In this document: positions 1 through 8,317 of the stretch, one piece after another
How positions within the stretch are numbered: the first letter of the stretch is position 1
Layout: each line of letters starts with the position of its first letter
From: Gammaproteobacteria bacterium
GTDB lineage: Bacteria > Pseudomonadota > Gammaproteobacteria > Steroidobacterales > Steroidobacteraceae
Reading direction: 5' to 3'
DNA length: 64,000 bases
Assembly: GCA_025357835.1 (NCBI GenBank)
Contig: JANYLM010000130.1
Coordinates: 78,438-142,437 of the forward strand
Translations under genes and position numbers: made by a program
The notes under the pieces: model-generated
Seen by the model: the letters and a program-made list of their open reading frames with translations, nothing else
What the model was told of the DNA's origin: nothing
The model's database searches: none

Positions 1-1441
1 GAGCCGCGCGACGGTCGCCGCCGTTCGAGTAGTAAAGGAGCGATTCGCACGCAGTGTCGCAGCGAATAGCCACCGGCCAACCGTCGGCGCCGATCCCGGC
101 ACGCAGCCTGATCGCCGCCGCCGGCCGATAGAAGTCGTGCCGCATGTCCTGTTCGCGACTCCAGATGAGTTTCACCGGAGCGCTCACCTCGCGCGAGATG
201 AGGGCGGCTTGCACCGCAAAGTCAAATTCGACACGCCGGCCGAAGCCTCCGCCACTTAGAGTCGTATGGATAGTGATTGCAGCTGCCGGTAGGCCGAGCG
301 CTCTGGCAACCGCCGCAGTCGCCGCAGAAGGATTCTGCGTCGGCAGCCAAAGCGTCGCTTGTTTCGCAGTTACCAAAGCGGTCGCGTTCATCGGCTCCAT
401 CGGCGCGTGGCTCAGGAATGGAACCGTATAGGTCGCCTGCACCTGCGATTCGGCTCGCCGCATCGCAGCCTCGAACGTTCTGGATTGCTCCTCAGCCGTC
501 GCGCCTTCCGGGGCGAAGATACGTCCGCCCGCCGCAACCGCCTTGATCAGCGCAACTTTATAGTCCGTCGACGTCGCCGAGCTCGCAGCGGCGTTGTCCC
601 ACGATGGCTTGAGGCGCGCCAGCGCTTGAGTGGCCGTCCAATAATCGCCCGCGACCACCGCGACGGCGTCGCTGAGTAACACCACCCGGCGCACCCCGCG
701 CACGAGGAGTGCGGGTTCGATATCGACGTGGGAGAGCCGGCCGCCAAAGCGAGGTGATTGCTGGATTGCTGCTACGAGAAGACCGGGGAGCGTGACATCG
801 ATGCCGTATCGGGCGGTGCCGTTCACCTTGGGAGGGAGGTCCAGACGTTTCACTTCCGTCCCGATCAACCGCCACTTGTCTGGATCCCGCAGCGGTGGGT
901 TGACCGGAACCGGCAGCTCCGCCGCCGCTGCGGCGAGCTGGCCATACGGCGCGCGCCGGCCCGATGCAGGGTGCGTGACCTGGCCGAGCTCCGTGTCGCA
1001 TTCGTCGGCTGCGACATCCCAGTTGGCTGCAGCGGCGCTCATCAGCATTGAGCGGGCCTGAGCACCCGCCTTGCGTAGTGCGGCGAACTGACCGCGAATG
1101 CCACCGCTCCCGTAAGTGGCGTACTCCTTCCACATCGGATTGAAAAACTGCGGCTCGATCGGAGCCACGCCCAGATGAACGGCCCGCCACTCCACATCAA
1201 GTTCCTCCGCGAGAATTTGCGCTAGGGCTGTGCCGGTACCTTGGCCAATTTCACTGGTGTTGCTGAGCAGTTCGACCTCGCCTTGCGATCCAATACGAAT
1301 CCAGCCGTTGATCGCCTGCGGCTCCGAGGTCGCGGACCCACCGTGGTCGGCCAAAAGCGGCGCACCAATCCCCAACAGCAATCCGCCTGCAGCGATGCAC
1401 TGCAGAAACTCTCTGCGGCTCGTGCCCTCTGCACTATCCAT
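1..1441 (-). CDS. xanthine dehydrogenase family molybdopterin-binding subunit (IorB-like), partial
   Basis: Reading the minus strand from an ATG at 1441 gives about 480 residues with no stop before the window edge, so the C-terminal part lies outside. The start carries a twin-arginine signal (TSRREFLQ followed by a small hydrophobic stretch), and residues further on match the large molybdenum hydroxylase subunit: an early NTSEIGQGTGT segment, WGVAADE-like helix and a GGGFGRR motif near residue 400 that binds molybdopterin. This domain order (Tat signal, no 2Fe-2S domain) fits the isoquinoline 1-oxidoreductase beta / aldehyde oxidase group, exported folded to the periplasm and working with a separate small iron-sulfur subunit not seen here. 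The substrate is not predictable. It lies 75 bases downstream of the next gene on the same strand. Confidence 0.88.
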   Translation of the reverse strand, partial: MDSAEGTSRREFLQCIAAGGLLLGIGAPLLADHGGSATSEPQAINGWIRIGSQGEVELLSNTSEIGQGTGTALAQILAEELDVEWRAVHLGVAPIEPQFFNPMWKEYATYGSGGIRGQFAALRKAGAQARSMLMSAAAANWDVAADECDTELGQVTHPASGRRAPYGQLAAAAAELPVPVNPPLRDPDKWRLIGTEVKRLDLPPKVNGTARYGIDVTLPGLLVAAIQQSPRFGGRLSHVDIEPALLVRGVRRVVLLSDAVAVVAGDYWTATQALARLKPSWDNAAASSATSTDYKVALIKAVAAGGRIFAPEGATAEEQSRTFEAAMRRAESQVQATYTVPFLSHAPMEPMNATALVTAKQATLWLPTQNPSAATAAVARALGLPAAAITIHTTLSGGGFGRRVEFDFAVQAALISREVSAPVKLIWSREQDMRHDFYRPAAAIRLRAGIGADGWPVAIRCDTACESLLYYSNGGDRRAA

Positions 1442-1516
1442 GCACGCGCGCCTTCGGCCTGGACCGCCACGTGAGGACGGCGAATTCGTGCGCGCTCGGT
1501 CCGCTCACGGGCCCGA

Positions 1517-2794
1517 TCAGTGCTGAGGCTTTTGAAACTTGTAGATGAATCTGTCTGTTTTACCCCGCAGTGATTTGTTGTAGATCCCCAGCGTGTGATC
1601 GTCATCCGGGTTGTGGAGTGCCGCGCTTTCTCCTGCAAACTCGAAGCCCGCAGCGAGAATCTCATTCTTCGCGGCGGCTGGATCGACGCGGTGTAGACTG
1701 TCGGTTTTTGAAAACCCGGTACCGGCTGCGGCCGCGTGGTCAAGGACGAGAAACGTGCCGCCCGGTTTGAGCGTGTCGAGGATAGACCTGTTGAATTTCG
1801 CCATGTCGGGCGAACCCAGGAACGAGTCGTGAAGGTCGTGATAGTTCATGGATGTCCAGACCAAATCCACATGTTCGGGAACCGATAAGGCCGCGACCGG
1901 CTGCAGGAGCACGGTGACGTTCGGATAGTCCGCGGCGCCGGCGAAGCTCTGCAAGCTCTTGAGCCCCTTCGGAGCGGCCTTGTCCATCTCGATCGGCTGC
2001 AGTGCGTACACCTTACCTTGGGGTCCAACGAGTTTGCTCAGGATGCGGGTGTAGTACCCGGATCCCGGCATCAAATCGACCACCACCATGCCGGGCTTTA
2101 TTCCTGCGAAGTTCACAACCTCCGTGGGTTTGCGGTCGAGATCTTGCGCGAGTTCGTCAGCCGGTCGCGCGGGGTCGCCGATGGCGTTCGCGACATCGTC
2201 GCCGATCTTGGTGTCCGTCATTTTCCAATTGGTTTCCCAAGTCTTACCGCCATCGTCCGAATAGGCAATTTCAAGTCGACGCGACGTGGGGCTAACGGGG
2301 GTATAGATCTCTCGCACCAAGATGGCTCGGCCGTTCACCGTATCCTGGCCGTAGAACTCGCCACGCCCGTCCTTGAACTCCCCAACGACCGGTCGGCTAA
2401 GGCTGCCCTCACGCGGATTGCCGTAGCTGATGCTCCACTGATGGGTCTCCGGATTATAGAGGCGCGGTGACATCGCTTCGATGTGACCCGCGGGACCATC
2501 GACCTCGAGCTCGCCGAGATTGGCCTTGCCACCCCAAATCTTACGGATGACGTGGGTTCCGTCGTACTCCACCCACGTCGTCGAGTCCGTCAGGGGATGT
2601 AGGAGCCGTGAGATATGGGTTTTCCAGGCGCCGAACGCAAAGTCGAAATCATGCTGACCGTCGCGCGGCGCAGTCGCGCTCTTGGCGATTGTCGGCGCGC
2701 CCGGGGGCTGTTCCGCGAGCGCATGAAGTGGCAGCCACAGCATCGCCGCTGTGCCCGCGAGGAGCAGGGATCGAAGGATGTTAACAGCGTCCAT
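1517..2794 (-). CDS. secreted two-domain protein: lipocalin/DUF1579-like domain plus class I SAM methyltransferase
   Basis: I chose the ATG at 2794 because GAGG sits five bases before it; a TTG 18 bases upstream is also open. The 425-residue product begins with a signal peptide (hydrophobic run ending ALA-EQ). Residues about 45-190 resemble the DUF1579-type 'FDF..G.W' lipocalin-like fold (QHDFDFAFGAW, then EYDGTHVIRKIWGG). Residues about 210-415 look like the COG4798 predicted methyltransferases, with VVDLMPGSGYYT as the SAM-binding loop and VWTSMNYHDLH later. COG4798 proteins are commonly exported. The fusion is visible; any real methyl transfer outside the cytoplasm is doubtful and the function is unknown. 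It probably shares a transcript with the molybdenum hydroxylase downstream. Confidence 0.8.
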   Translation of the reverse strand: MDAVNILRSLLLAGTAAMLWLPLHALAEQPPGAPTIAKSATAPRDGQHDFDFAFGAWKTHISRLLHPLTDSTTWVEYDGTHVIRKIWGGKANLGELEVDGPAGHIEAMSPRLYNPETHQWSISYGNPREGSLSRPVVGEFKDGRGEFYGQDTVNGRAILVREIYTPVSPTSRRLEIAYSDDGGKTWETNWKMTDTKIGDDVANAIGDPARPADELAQDLDRKPTEVVNFAGIKPGMVVVDLMPGSGYYTRILSKLVGPQGKVYALQPIEMDKAAPKGLKSLQSFAGAADYPNVTVLLQPVAALSVPEHVDLVWTSMNYHDLHDSFLGSPDMAKFNRSILDTLKPGGTFLVLDHAAAAGTGFSKTDSLHRVDPAAAKNEILAAGFEFAGESAALHNPDDDHTLGIYNKSLRGKTDRFIYKFQKPQH

Positions 2795-3204
2795 TTTTAC
2801 CTCGTTTGCCAAGTTGGTCTCATCATCTGATAAGCCGTCGTAGTGGACCCCCGTGCGTCTTCATGCGGAGCCGGCGATCTCTTTGCCCAGCCGCTGCCAT
2901 GGTCCGTTACGCGTGAGCGTTGCGAGGAATTCGGGGTCCCTCGCATTACCTACATCCTCAGAGTCAATATCGTGCTGCCCGTCCCGCGCCGTGCTCCTGG
3001 GCCTTGCGGCCTGCACGCTCGGCGGATCGGCGCGGTCCGCAGGAGGATACGTATGCTCCACGTGTAAACTGCGCAGTCTCTGGCTACTCGAAGACGTCTG
3101 CGGTGCGGCGGCTAAGGGCATCTTTGCCCGGCGCCTCCTTTCCCTGAAGGGCCACTCGGGGGAAAAGTAGTTGGGCCACTTATCAAGTACGGTGAACAGG
3201 CGCA
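2795..3204. other. divergent intergenic region
   Basis: About 410 bases separate the divergent methyltransferase-like gene and the MocR regulator. I see no convincing gene here. It should hold both promoters, and MocR proteins often bind in such a divergent region, but I could not pick out a convincing operator repeat. Confidence 0.5.
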
Positions 3205-4704
3205 ATGGATCCATTGTTCGAATTCGACCTCAGTCTCGCGGCCAAGGGGTCGCGCGAGTCGTCTCGGAATCTTTATAGTCAACTGAAAGCGGCGATTCTT
3301 GACGGGCGTTTGGGGGCGGGCGCCAGGCTGCCGGCCACCAGAAAATCCGCAGCTTTCTTCGGCGTGTCGCGAAACACCGCGGCCGAAGTCTATGAAAGGC
3401 TTTTAAACGAAGGCTATGTCGTATCGCGCCGAGGATCCGGCACCTATGTTGCGGACAGGGTCCCCGCGCCGCTGCCTCGTCCTTCGGTGCGCGCCGAAGG
3501 CGGCATCAATCGCCCATTGAATGAGTTCTGGCTGCGCCCGGAAGTGACGGCGGCGATGAGCTTTTGGCGCGATCGGCCCGAAAGCCCCGCTGCACGGCCT
3601 AAAGTATCGCAAATAGACTTTCGTCCGGCACTGGTCGATTCACGACTTTTTCCGTTCGACGTGTTCCGCCGGATCAGCGCCAAGCAATTGCGGGGACTGG
3701 AGAGAAAACCCGCGAGCTACAAAAGCCCGCAGGGAAACCAGGGGAACTACTCCCTGCGCCATGCTATTACCAGGCACATCGCCTTGACTCGTGCGGTGGC
3801 GTGCGGGCCGGACGACATCCTAGTGACCTCCGGGGCGCAGCAGGCTTTCGATTTGCTTGCCAGAGTGCTGGTCGTGCCGAACGAAACCATCGTCGCCATC
3901 GAGGACCCTGGCTATCCTCCGATGCGCGTCGCCTTTGCCGCCGCAGGCGCGACACTGGTGCCTGTCGGCGTCGATGCCGAAGGGCTGATCGTGGAACAGC
4001 TTCCGCCTGGCGTAGGCGTCATCTGCGTCTGCCCGTCCCATCAGTTTCCCCTCGGGGTCACGATGTCGACACGTCGCCGCAAGGCGCTGGTCGAGTTCGC
4101 ACTCAGTCGCGGGGCCGTCATCATCGAAGACGACTATGACGGTGAATTTCGCTATGACGGCAGCCCTTTGGAGGCTCTTAGAACCTCCGATGCGGCCGAC
4201 GTGGTGTTTTATGTGGGCACATTTTCAAAATGCATGCTGTCGGCGCTGCGGCTGGGGTTCATTGTCGCGCCCGAGTGGGCGATGCCGACCCTGGTCGCTG
4301 CGAAGAACTGCCTGGATTGGCATTGCTCGACGCCGGTTCAGATCGGGGTGGCCGGATTCATCGCGGAGGGCCATTTGGCGCACCATGTGCGCAAGATGCG
4401 CGACATTTACAAGAAGCGCCGCCGTCTGTTGCTGAATTTCCTGGGAGATAATCTCAGGGAATGGTTGGACCCCATTCCATCGTTCTACGGCATGCATGTT
4501 GCCGCCGAAGCGCGCACTGCACGCGATCTCGATGAAGTGGCGGCCGCATTACTGCGGCACAATGTGAAAATACACACCTTCAGTAGGTACTACCTTGGGC
4601 CGCAGACGAAGAAGGGCTTGATATTCGGCTATGGGGCAGTGGATCTGCCGGAAATGAATCGGGGACTGTCGTTTCTGCGCAAGGCCTTGCAGAACTTGCC
4701 GTGA
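3205..4704 (+). CDS. MocR/PdxR family transcriptional regulator (GntR HTH fused to aminotransferase fold)
   Basis: A 499-residue protein with the usual MocR architecture. Residues about 10-80 are a GntR winged helix (SRNLYSQLKAAILDGRLGAG, then NTAAEVYERL). Residues about 120-495 are a fold type I aminotransferase domain, with TSGAQQAFDLLARVL, IEDDYDGEF and TFSK, whose Lys near residue 341 should bind PLP. Members such as GabR and PdxR use PLP or a PLP-amino adduct as the effector. It ends 20 bases from the convergent end of the permease/dehydrogenase operon, which is its most likely target by position. The start ATG lacks a strong ribosome site. Family call firm; effector unknown. Confidence 0.93.
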   Translation: MDPLFEFDLSLAAKGSRESSRNLYSQLKAAILDGRLGAGARLPATRKSAAFFGVSRNTAAEVYERLLNEGYVVSRRGSGTYVADRVPAPLPRPSVRAEGGINRPLNEFWLRPEVTAAMSFWRDRPESPAARPKVSQIDFRPALVDSRLFPFDVFRRISAKQLRGLERKPASYKSPQGNQGNYSLRHAITRHIALTRAVACGPDDILVTSGAQQAFDLLARVLVVPNETIVAIEDPGYPPMRVAFAAAGATLVPVGVDAEGLIVEQLPPGVGVICVCPSHQFPLGVTMSTRRRKALVEFALSRGAVIIEDDYDGEFRYDGSPLEALRTSDAADVVFYVGTFSKCMLSALRLGFIVAPEWAMPTLVAAKNCLDWHCSTPVQIGVAGFIAEGHLAHHVRKMRDIYKKRRRLLLNFLGDNLREWLDPIPSFYGMHVAAEARTARDLDEVAAALLRHNVKIHTFSRYYLGPQTKKGLIFGYGAVDLPEMNRGLSFLRKALQNLP

Positions 4705-4724
4705 CCCGCGAGGGCCAGGTGGTG

Positions 4725-5576
4725 TTATTTGCGCCCCTTGCGGGGCAACACTTCAGTCAGCAACCAATTGCGGATTTCCAGCAGGCGCAGCGACTCGGTG
4801 CTTATGGCGGGTCCCAGGCCATGCTTCCAGAGAAGTGTGGGATCGGATGGGTTTGCCTGCAGGGCGCAAAGTTCGGCGGCGAATGCCTTCAAGGCGGAAA
4901 CATCGCGGAACATGCCCTCGGTGACCAGAATCTCGCCGTAGCGCTCGGCCGCTGCCGCGATGTCGCGGAAGTCGTATTCCGGGTGGTATTGCACGCCCCA
5001 GAAAGTGCCGCGGCCGTGGGTGAATGAGGCCGCTTGTACTCCAAAGTCATTGACGGCCAGTGGCGTGGCGCCGGCCGGCAGAGCGGCGATTTCGTCGCGA
5101 TGAATGGTGGGCGCTTCGAATGCGACCGGCTTGCCGGCGAACAAGGGGTGTTCCCGGCCGGCATCATTGAGCAGAATGCGTCGGGCGAACCCGAACTCGC
5201 GGCCTCGTGGATTGGCGCGGACTTCGCCCCCCGCTGCCGTGACAGCAACCTGCATTCCCCAGCAGCTGCCGAAGAATGGCACACCGGCGGCAAAGACGGC
5301 CTTGGCGAGTTCGATCTGGCGCGTCACAGGTGCGCCGCCATGGTAGATATTGAGAGCCGATCCGGTCATGGTGACGCCATCGTAGCTCTCGAGGCCGACT
5401 CCCGCGGCTAGCTCAGCGCCGTCCGCCACGGTCAGGACATCGATGCGCAGCGAAGTGTCGAGGCGGCGCAGCACTTGGGCGTAGCCGGTGCCCGAGTCGT
5501 AGCCCAGTGCCGCGATCTGCTTTGCACGAATCTCGGCGACATTGCCGTCGATGACCAGGATTCGCGCAGTGGTCAT
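4725..5576 (-). CDS. type 1 (class I) glutamine amidotransferase-like protein
   Basis: A 283-residue class I glutamine amidotransferase domain protein. GSCWGMQV carries the nucleophilic Cys at about residue 104, and VQYHPEYDF carries the catalytic His of the triad. It resembles stand-alone GMP-synthase-type glutaminase domains (COG0518) with an extra C-terminal helical tail. Its start overlaps the stop of the dehydrogenase upstream by ATGA, so the two are translationally coupled. Some related enzymes hydrolyse gamma-glutamyl compounds (PuuD is a class I amidotransferase relative), which suggests a deglutamylation step in amine catabolism, but this is inference from context. It is the last gene of the operon. 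Confidence 0.85.
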   Translation of the reverse strand: MTTARILVIDGNVAEIRAKQIAALGYDSGTGYAQVLRRLDTSLRIDVLTVADGAELAAGVGLESYDGVTMTGSALNIYHGGAPVTRQIELAKAVFAAGVPFFGSCWGMQVAVTAAGGEVRANPRGREFGFARRILLNDAGREHPLFAGKPVAFEAPTIHRDEIAALPAGATPLAVNDFGVQAASFTHGRGTFWGVQYHPEYDFRDIAAAAERYGEILVTEGMFRDVSALKAFAAELCALQANPSDPTLLWKHGLGPAISTESLRLLEIRNWLLTEVLPRKGRK

Positions 5577-6748
5577 GCGGCGCTCATCACCGATTCCAGC
5601 TTTCCATCCACGGCCGCACGGAAGATATTTTCCAGCTGCGCGGCATCGACAGGGATCGGATTACCGCCGGCTGATGGATCGATCGCCGCTTCGCGGCCGA
5701 TGATGGCCGCATTGTCGGTGCTGACACCAATATCGGCCAGTGAATGCGGTATCCCTAGCTCGCGGCGCATCGCCAGCAGCCATGCAAAGAAGCCGTCGAA
5801 GCCGCGCCCGGGCAGGTCCAGCACGCGCGCGATGACATCTGTTTTGTCGGCGATCGCGGCTCGGTTAAATGTCACGACATAGGGCAGGATCACAGCGTTA
5901 GTTAGGCCGTGATGGGTGTTGAACCAAGAACCCACGGGGTGCGCAATCGCATGCACGCCGCCGAGACCTTTCTGGAATGCGGTGGCACCCATCGATGCGG
6001 CAGCCAGCATATGTGCGCGCGCCTCGATGTCCCTGCCGTCGGCGCAGGCGCGCGGTAAGTAGCGGTGGATGAGCCGCATGCCCTCTAGGGCTACGCCATC
6101 CGCCAGCGGATGGAATCCCGGCGCACAGAACGCCTCGAAGCAGTGAACGAATGCGTCAATGCCCGTGGCCGCGGTCAGGGTGCGCGGCAGCCCCACCGTC
6201 AATTCCGGATCGGATATGACGATGCGCGGCATCATCTGCGGATGGAAGATGATTTTTTTCTGGTGTGTCTCCTCGTTGAGGATCACGCCGGCGCGGCCGA
6301 CTTCAGAGCCCGTGCCTGCGGTGGTGGGCACCGCAACCACGGGCGCGATGCCGGCTGGGTCGGCGCGGGTCCACCAGTCGCCGATGTCCTCGAAATCCCA
6401 AAGCGGTCGGGTCTGTCCCGACATGAACGCAACAACCTTGCCGGCATCCAGCGCCGAGCCACCGCCGAAGGCAACGACGCCGTCATGGTTCCCCGTGTGG
6501 TAAGCCCGCAGTCCCGCTTCGACGTGGCTGCTGGCCGGGTTACCCCTAACGGCACCGAACAGCCCGGAATCCTTCAGAGCGGCAAGCGCGTTCCTGATCA
6601 TGGGAGCGCGCACCAGCCCTTCATCGGTGACCAGCAGCGGCCGCCGGATGCCGGTCAAGGCGCAGGCCGCGGCAAGCTCGCTGATGCGGCCCGGGCCCGC
6701 CCAGATGGTCGTCGGATAATTCCAGTTGCCGCGCAGAACTTGGCTCAT
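5573..6748 (-). CDS. iron-containing alcohol dehydrogenase
   Basis: A 391-residue group III (Fe-type) alcohol dehydrogenase of normal length. GGGSALDAGKVVAF near residue 95 binds NAD(P), PTTAGTGSEVGRA near 140 is the second family signature, and GGVHAIAHPVGSWFNTHHG near 265 supplies the metal-binding histidines. It would reversibly oxidise a primary alcohol or reduce an aldehyde in the cytoplasm. Its start overlaps the aldehyde dehydrogenase stop by ATGA, and its stop overlaps the amidotransferase start in the same way, so three genes are made as one coupled unit. Alcohol and aldehyde dehydrogenase together suggest an aldehyde intermediate from an amino or diamine substrate. Confidence 0.93.
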   Translation of the reverse strand: MSQVLRGNWNYPTTIWAGPGRISELAAACALTGIRRPLLVTDEGLVRAPMIRNALAALKDSGLFGAVRGNPASSHVEAGLRAYHTGNHDGVVAFGGGSALDAGKVVAFMSGQTRPLWDFEDIGDWWTRADPAGIAPVVAVPTTAGTGSEVGRAGVILNEETHQKKIIFHPQMMPRIVISDPELTVGLPRTLTAATGIDAFVHCFEAFCAPGFHPLADGVALEGMRLIHRYLPRACADGRDIEARAHMLAAASMGATAFQKGLGGVHAIAHPVGSWFNTHHGLTNAVILPYVVTFNRAAIADKTDVIARVLDLPGRGFDGFFAWLLAMRRELGIPHSLADIGVSTDNAAIIGREAAIDPSAGGNPIPVDAAQLENIFRAAVDGKLESVMSAA

Positions 6749-8136
6749 ATGGTTACCCTGAAATGATAGGACTTCGGCCGCGTCAGCTGCTCAAAGCCGA
6801 CGCGCGACAAGGTGCAGCCGCGCCCTGAGTTTTTGACACCGGTCCAGGCGAGAGAGGGATCGAGGTAGTCGCACCGGTTTAAAAAAACCGTGCCGGTCTC
6901 GAGCGCATCGCCGAGAACTTCGGCGCGCTGGACGTCCGCCGAGAAAATCGCGGCCGTCAGGCCGAACTCGCTGTCGTTCATCAGTCGCAGCGCCTCTTCG
7001 TCCGAAGCCACCTTCATGATGCCGACCGCGGGCCCGAAGGTCTCTTCGCGCATGATGGCCATGGAGTGGTCGACGCCGACCAGCACTTGCGGCGCGAGGT
7101 ACGCAGTGCCGGGGGCTGACGCAGCGAACAATGTCTCGTCGATGAGTTGGCGGGCGCCGCGGGCGATCGCTTCCCGCACCTGGACACGCACGGTCTCGGC
7201 GGCGGAGATTCGCACCAACGGCCCCAGGGTCGTTCCCGGATCGAGCGGCGACCCCAGCCGATATTTCTTCCCCAGGTCGACTACGCCGGCGACGAATTCA
7301 TCATGACACGATGCCGCGACGTAAATCCGCTTGATGCCGCAGCAGGACTGGCCGGCGTTGTAGAAAGCGCCGTCCGTCAAGGTTTCGATGGCGTGCCCAA
7401 GGTCGGCATCGGCGCGTACATAGGCGGGGTCTTTGCCGCCCAGCTCAAGGCCGGCGGTGGCAAAACCCGCGGCCGTCGCCGCCACGACTGCGCGGCCTCC
7501 CGACACTGAGCCTGTGAAACACACGCTCGCGACACGGCGGTCGCCCATCAGCCTTGCGGTATCGGCATGCGACAGGTGCAAGTATTGGAACACGCCGGCC
7601 GGGACAGCGGCGCTGACGAATGCCTCAAGCAAGCGCTCGGCGCACAGCGGCGTCTGATGCGAATGCTTGAGCACCACCGCATTACCGGCAATCAGCGCCG
7701 GCAGCAGGGCATTAACCGCCGTCAGGTAGGGGTAATTCCAAGGCGCAACTACCACGACCACGCCGAGCGGTACCCGCTTGATCAGGCGCCGGAAGCCGAT
7801 CTTGTCGCCGGGTTGCACGGCGGCCAGCGCTTCCGGCGCTACCCTAAGCATGTAGCGCGCACGTTCCTCGAAGCCGCGGATCTCGCCGGGCGAGTGACGA
7901 ATGGGGCGTCCCATCTGCCAGGTGATTTCGGTCGCAATGTCGTCCGCTTTGGCAACGAAGGCATCGACGGCTCGCCCGAGAATCTCGCAGCGGGTCGCCA
8001 GCGGCAGAGCCGCCCAGCCAAGCTGGGCGGGCCGGGCTAACTCGAGCGCACGATCGATGCCGGCGGCTGTCTCGAGTGGCCGTTCTACGTAGATCCGGCC
8101 GTCTATGGGACTAATGGTCTTCAGTGTGTCGGTCAT
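6745..8136 (-). CDS. NAD(P)-dependent aldehyde dehydrogenase
   Basis: A 463-residue aldehyde dehydrogenase superfamily protein. VVAPWNYPY near residue 135, FTGSVSGGRAV near 207, LELGGKDPAYV near 230 (catalytic Glu) and AGQSCCGIKRIYV near 265 (catalytic Cys) are all present. The protein is a little shorter than the 490-500 residues of betaine aldehyde dehydrogenases and resembles the succinate-semialdehyde-type group. It is followed with a 4-base overlap by the iron alcohol dehydrogenase. The permease gene lies 181 bases upstream on the same strand, so a separate promoter between them is possible. Confidence 0.93.
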   Translation of the reverse strand: MTDTLKTISPIDGRIYVERPLETAAGIDRALELARPAQLGWAALPLATRCEILGRAVDAFVAKADDIATEITWQMGRPIRHSPGEIRGFEERARYMLRVAPEALAAVQPGDKIGFRRLIKRVPLGVVVVVAPWNYPYLTAVNALLPALIAGNAVVLKHSHQTPLCAERLLEAFVSAAVPAGVFQYLHLSHADTARLMGDRRVASVCFTGSVSGGRAVVAATAAGFATAGLELGGKDPAYVRADADLGHAIETLTDGAFYNAGQSCCGIKRIYVAASCHDEFVAGVVDLGKKYRLGSPLDPGTTLGPLVRISAAETVRVQVREAIARGARQLIDETLFAASAPGTAYLAPQVLVGVDHSMAIMREETFGPAVGIMKVASDEEALRLMNDSEFGLTAAIFSADVQRAEVLGDALETGTVFLNRCDYLDPSLAWTGVKNSGRGCTLSRVGFEQLTRPKSYHFRVTI

Positions 8137-8317
8137 GCCTCAAGCTCAAATAATTTCGAAATATCGGGCTAGTTCCCAGCCGGCGACAGTCTCTGGCTTG
8201 CAACGCTGTTCGACCGCTTGGTCGTGAATGTCGCCATCCAGCCGTGGCGCTGGGCGAGAACCTTGGTAATGGTTTTAAACGGCGCCGCTCCGCACCTCGG
8301 TTTGCGGAGACGTCCAT

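Noticed and set aside
558..1190. 210-residue minus-strand ORF
   Set aside because: It lies out of frame inside the molybdenum hydroxylase gene, whose own frame has recognisable motifs.
2861..3214. 117-residue minus-strand ORF with the phrase ARDGQHDID, like RDGQHDFDF in the neighbouring methyltransferase-like protein
   Set aside because: The resemblance covers under ten residues and the rest does not match; the ORF also overlaps the MocR start. Possibly a tiny decayed duplicate, but not supportable.
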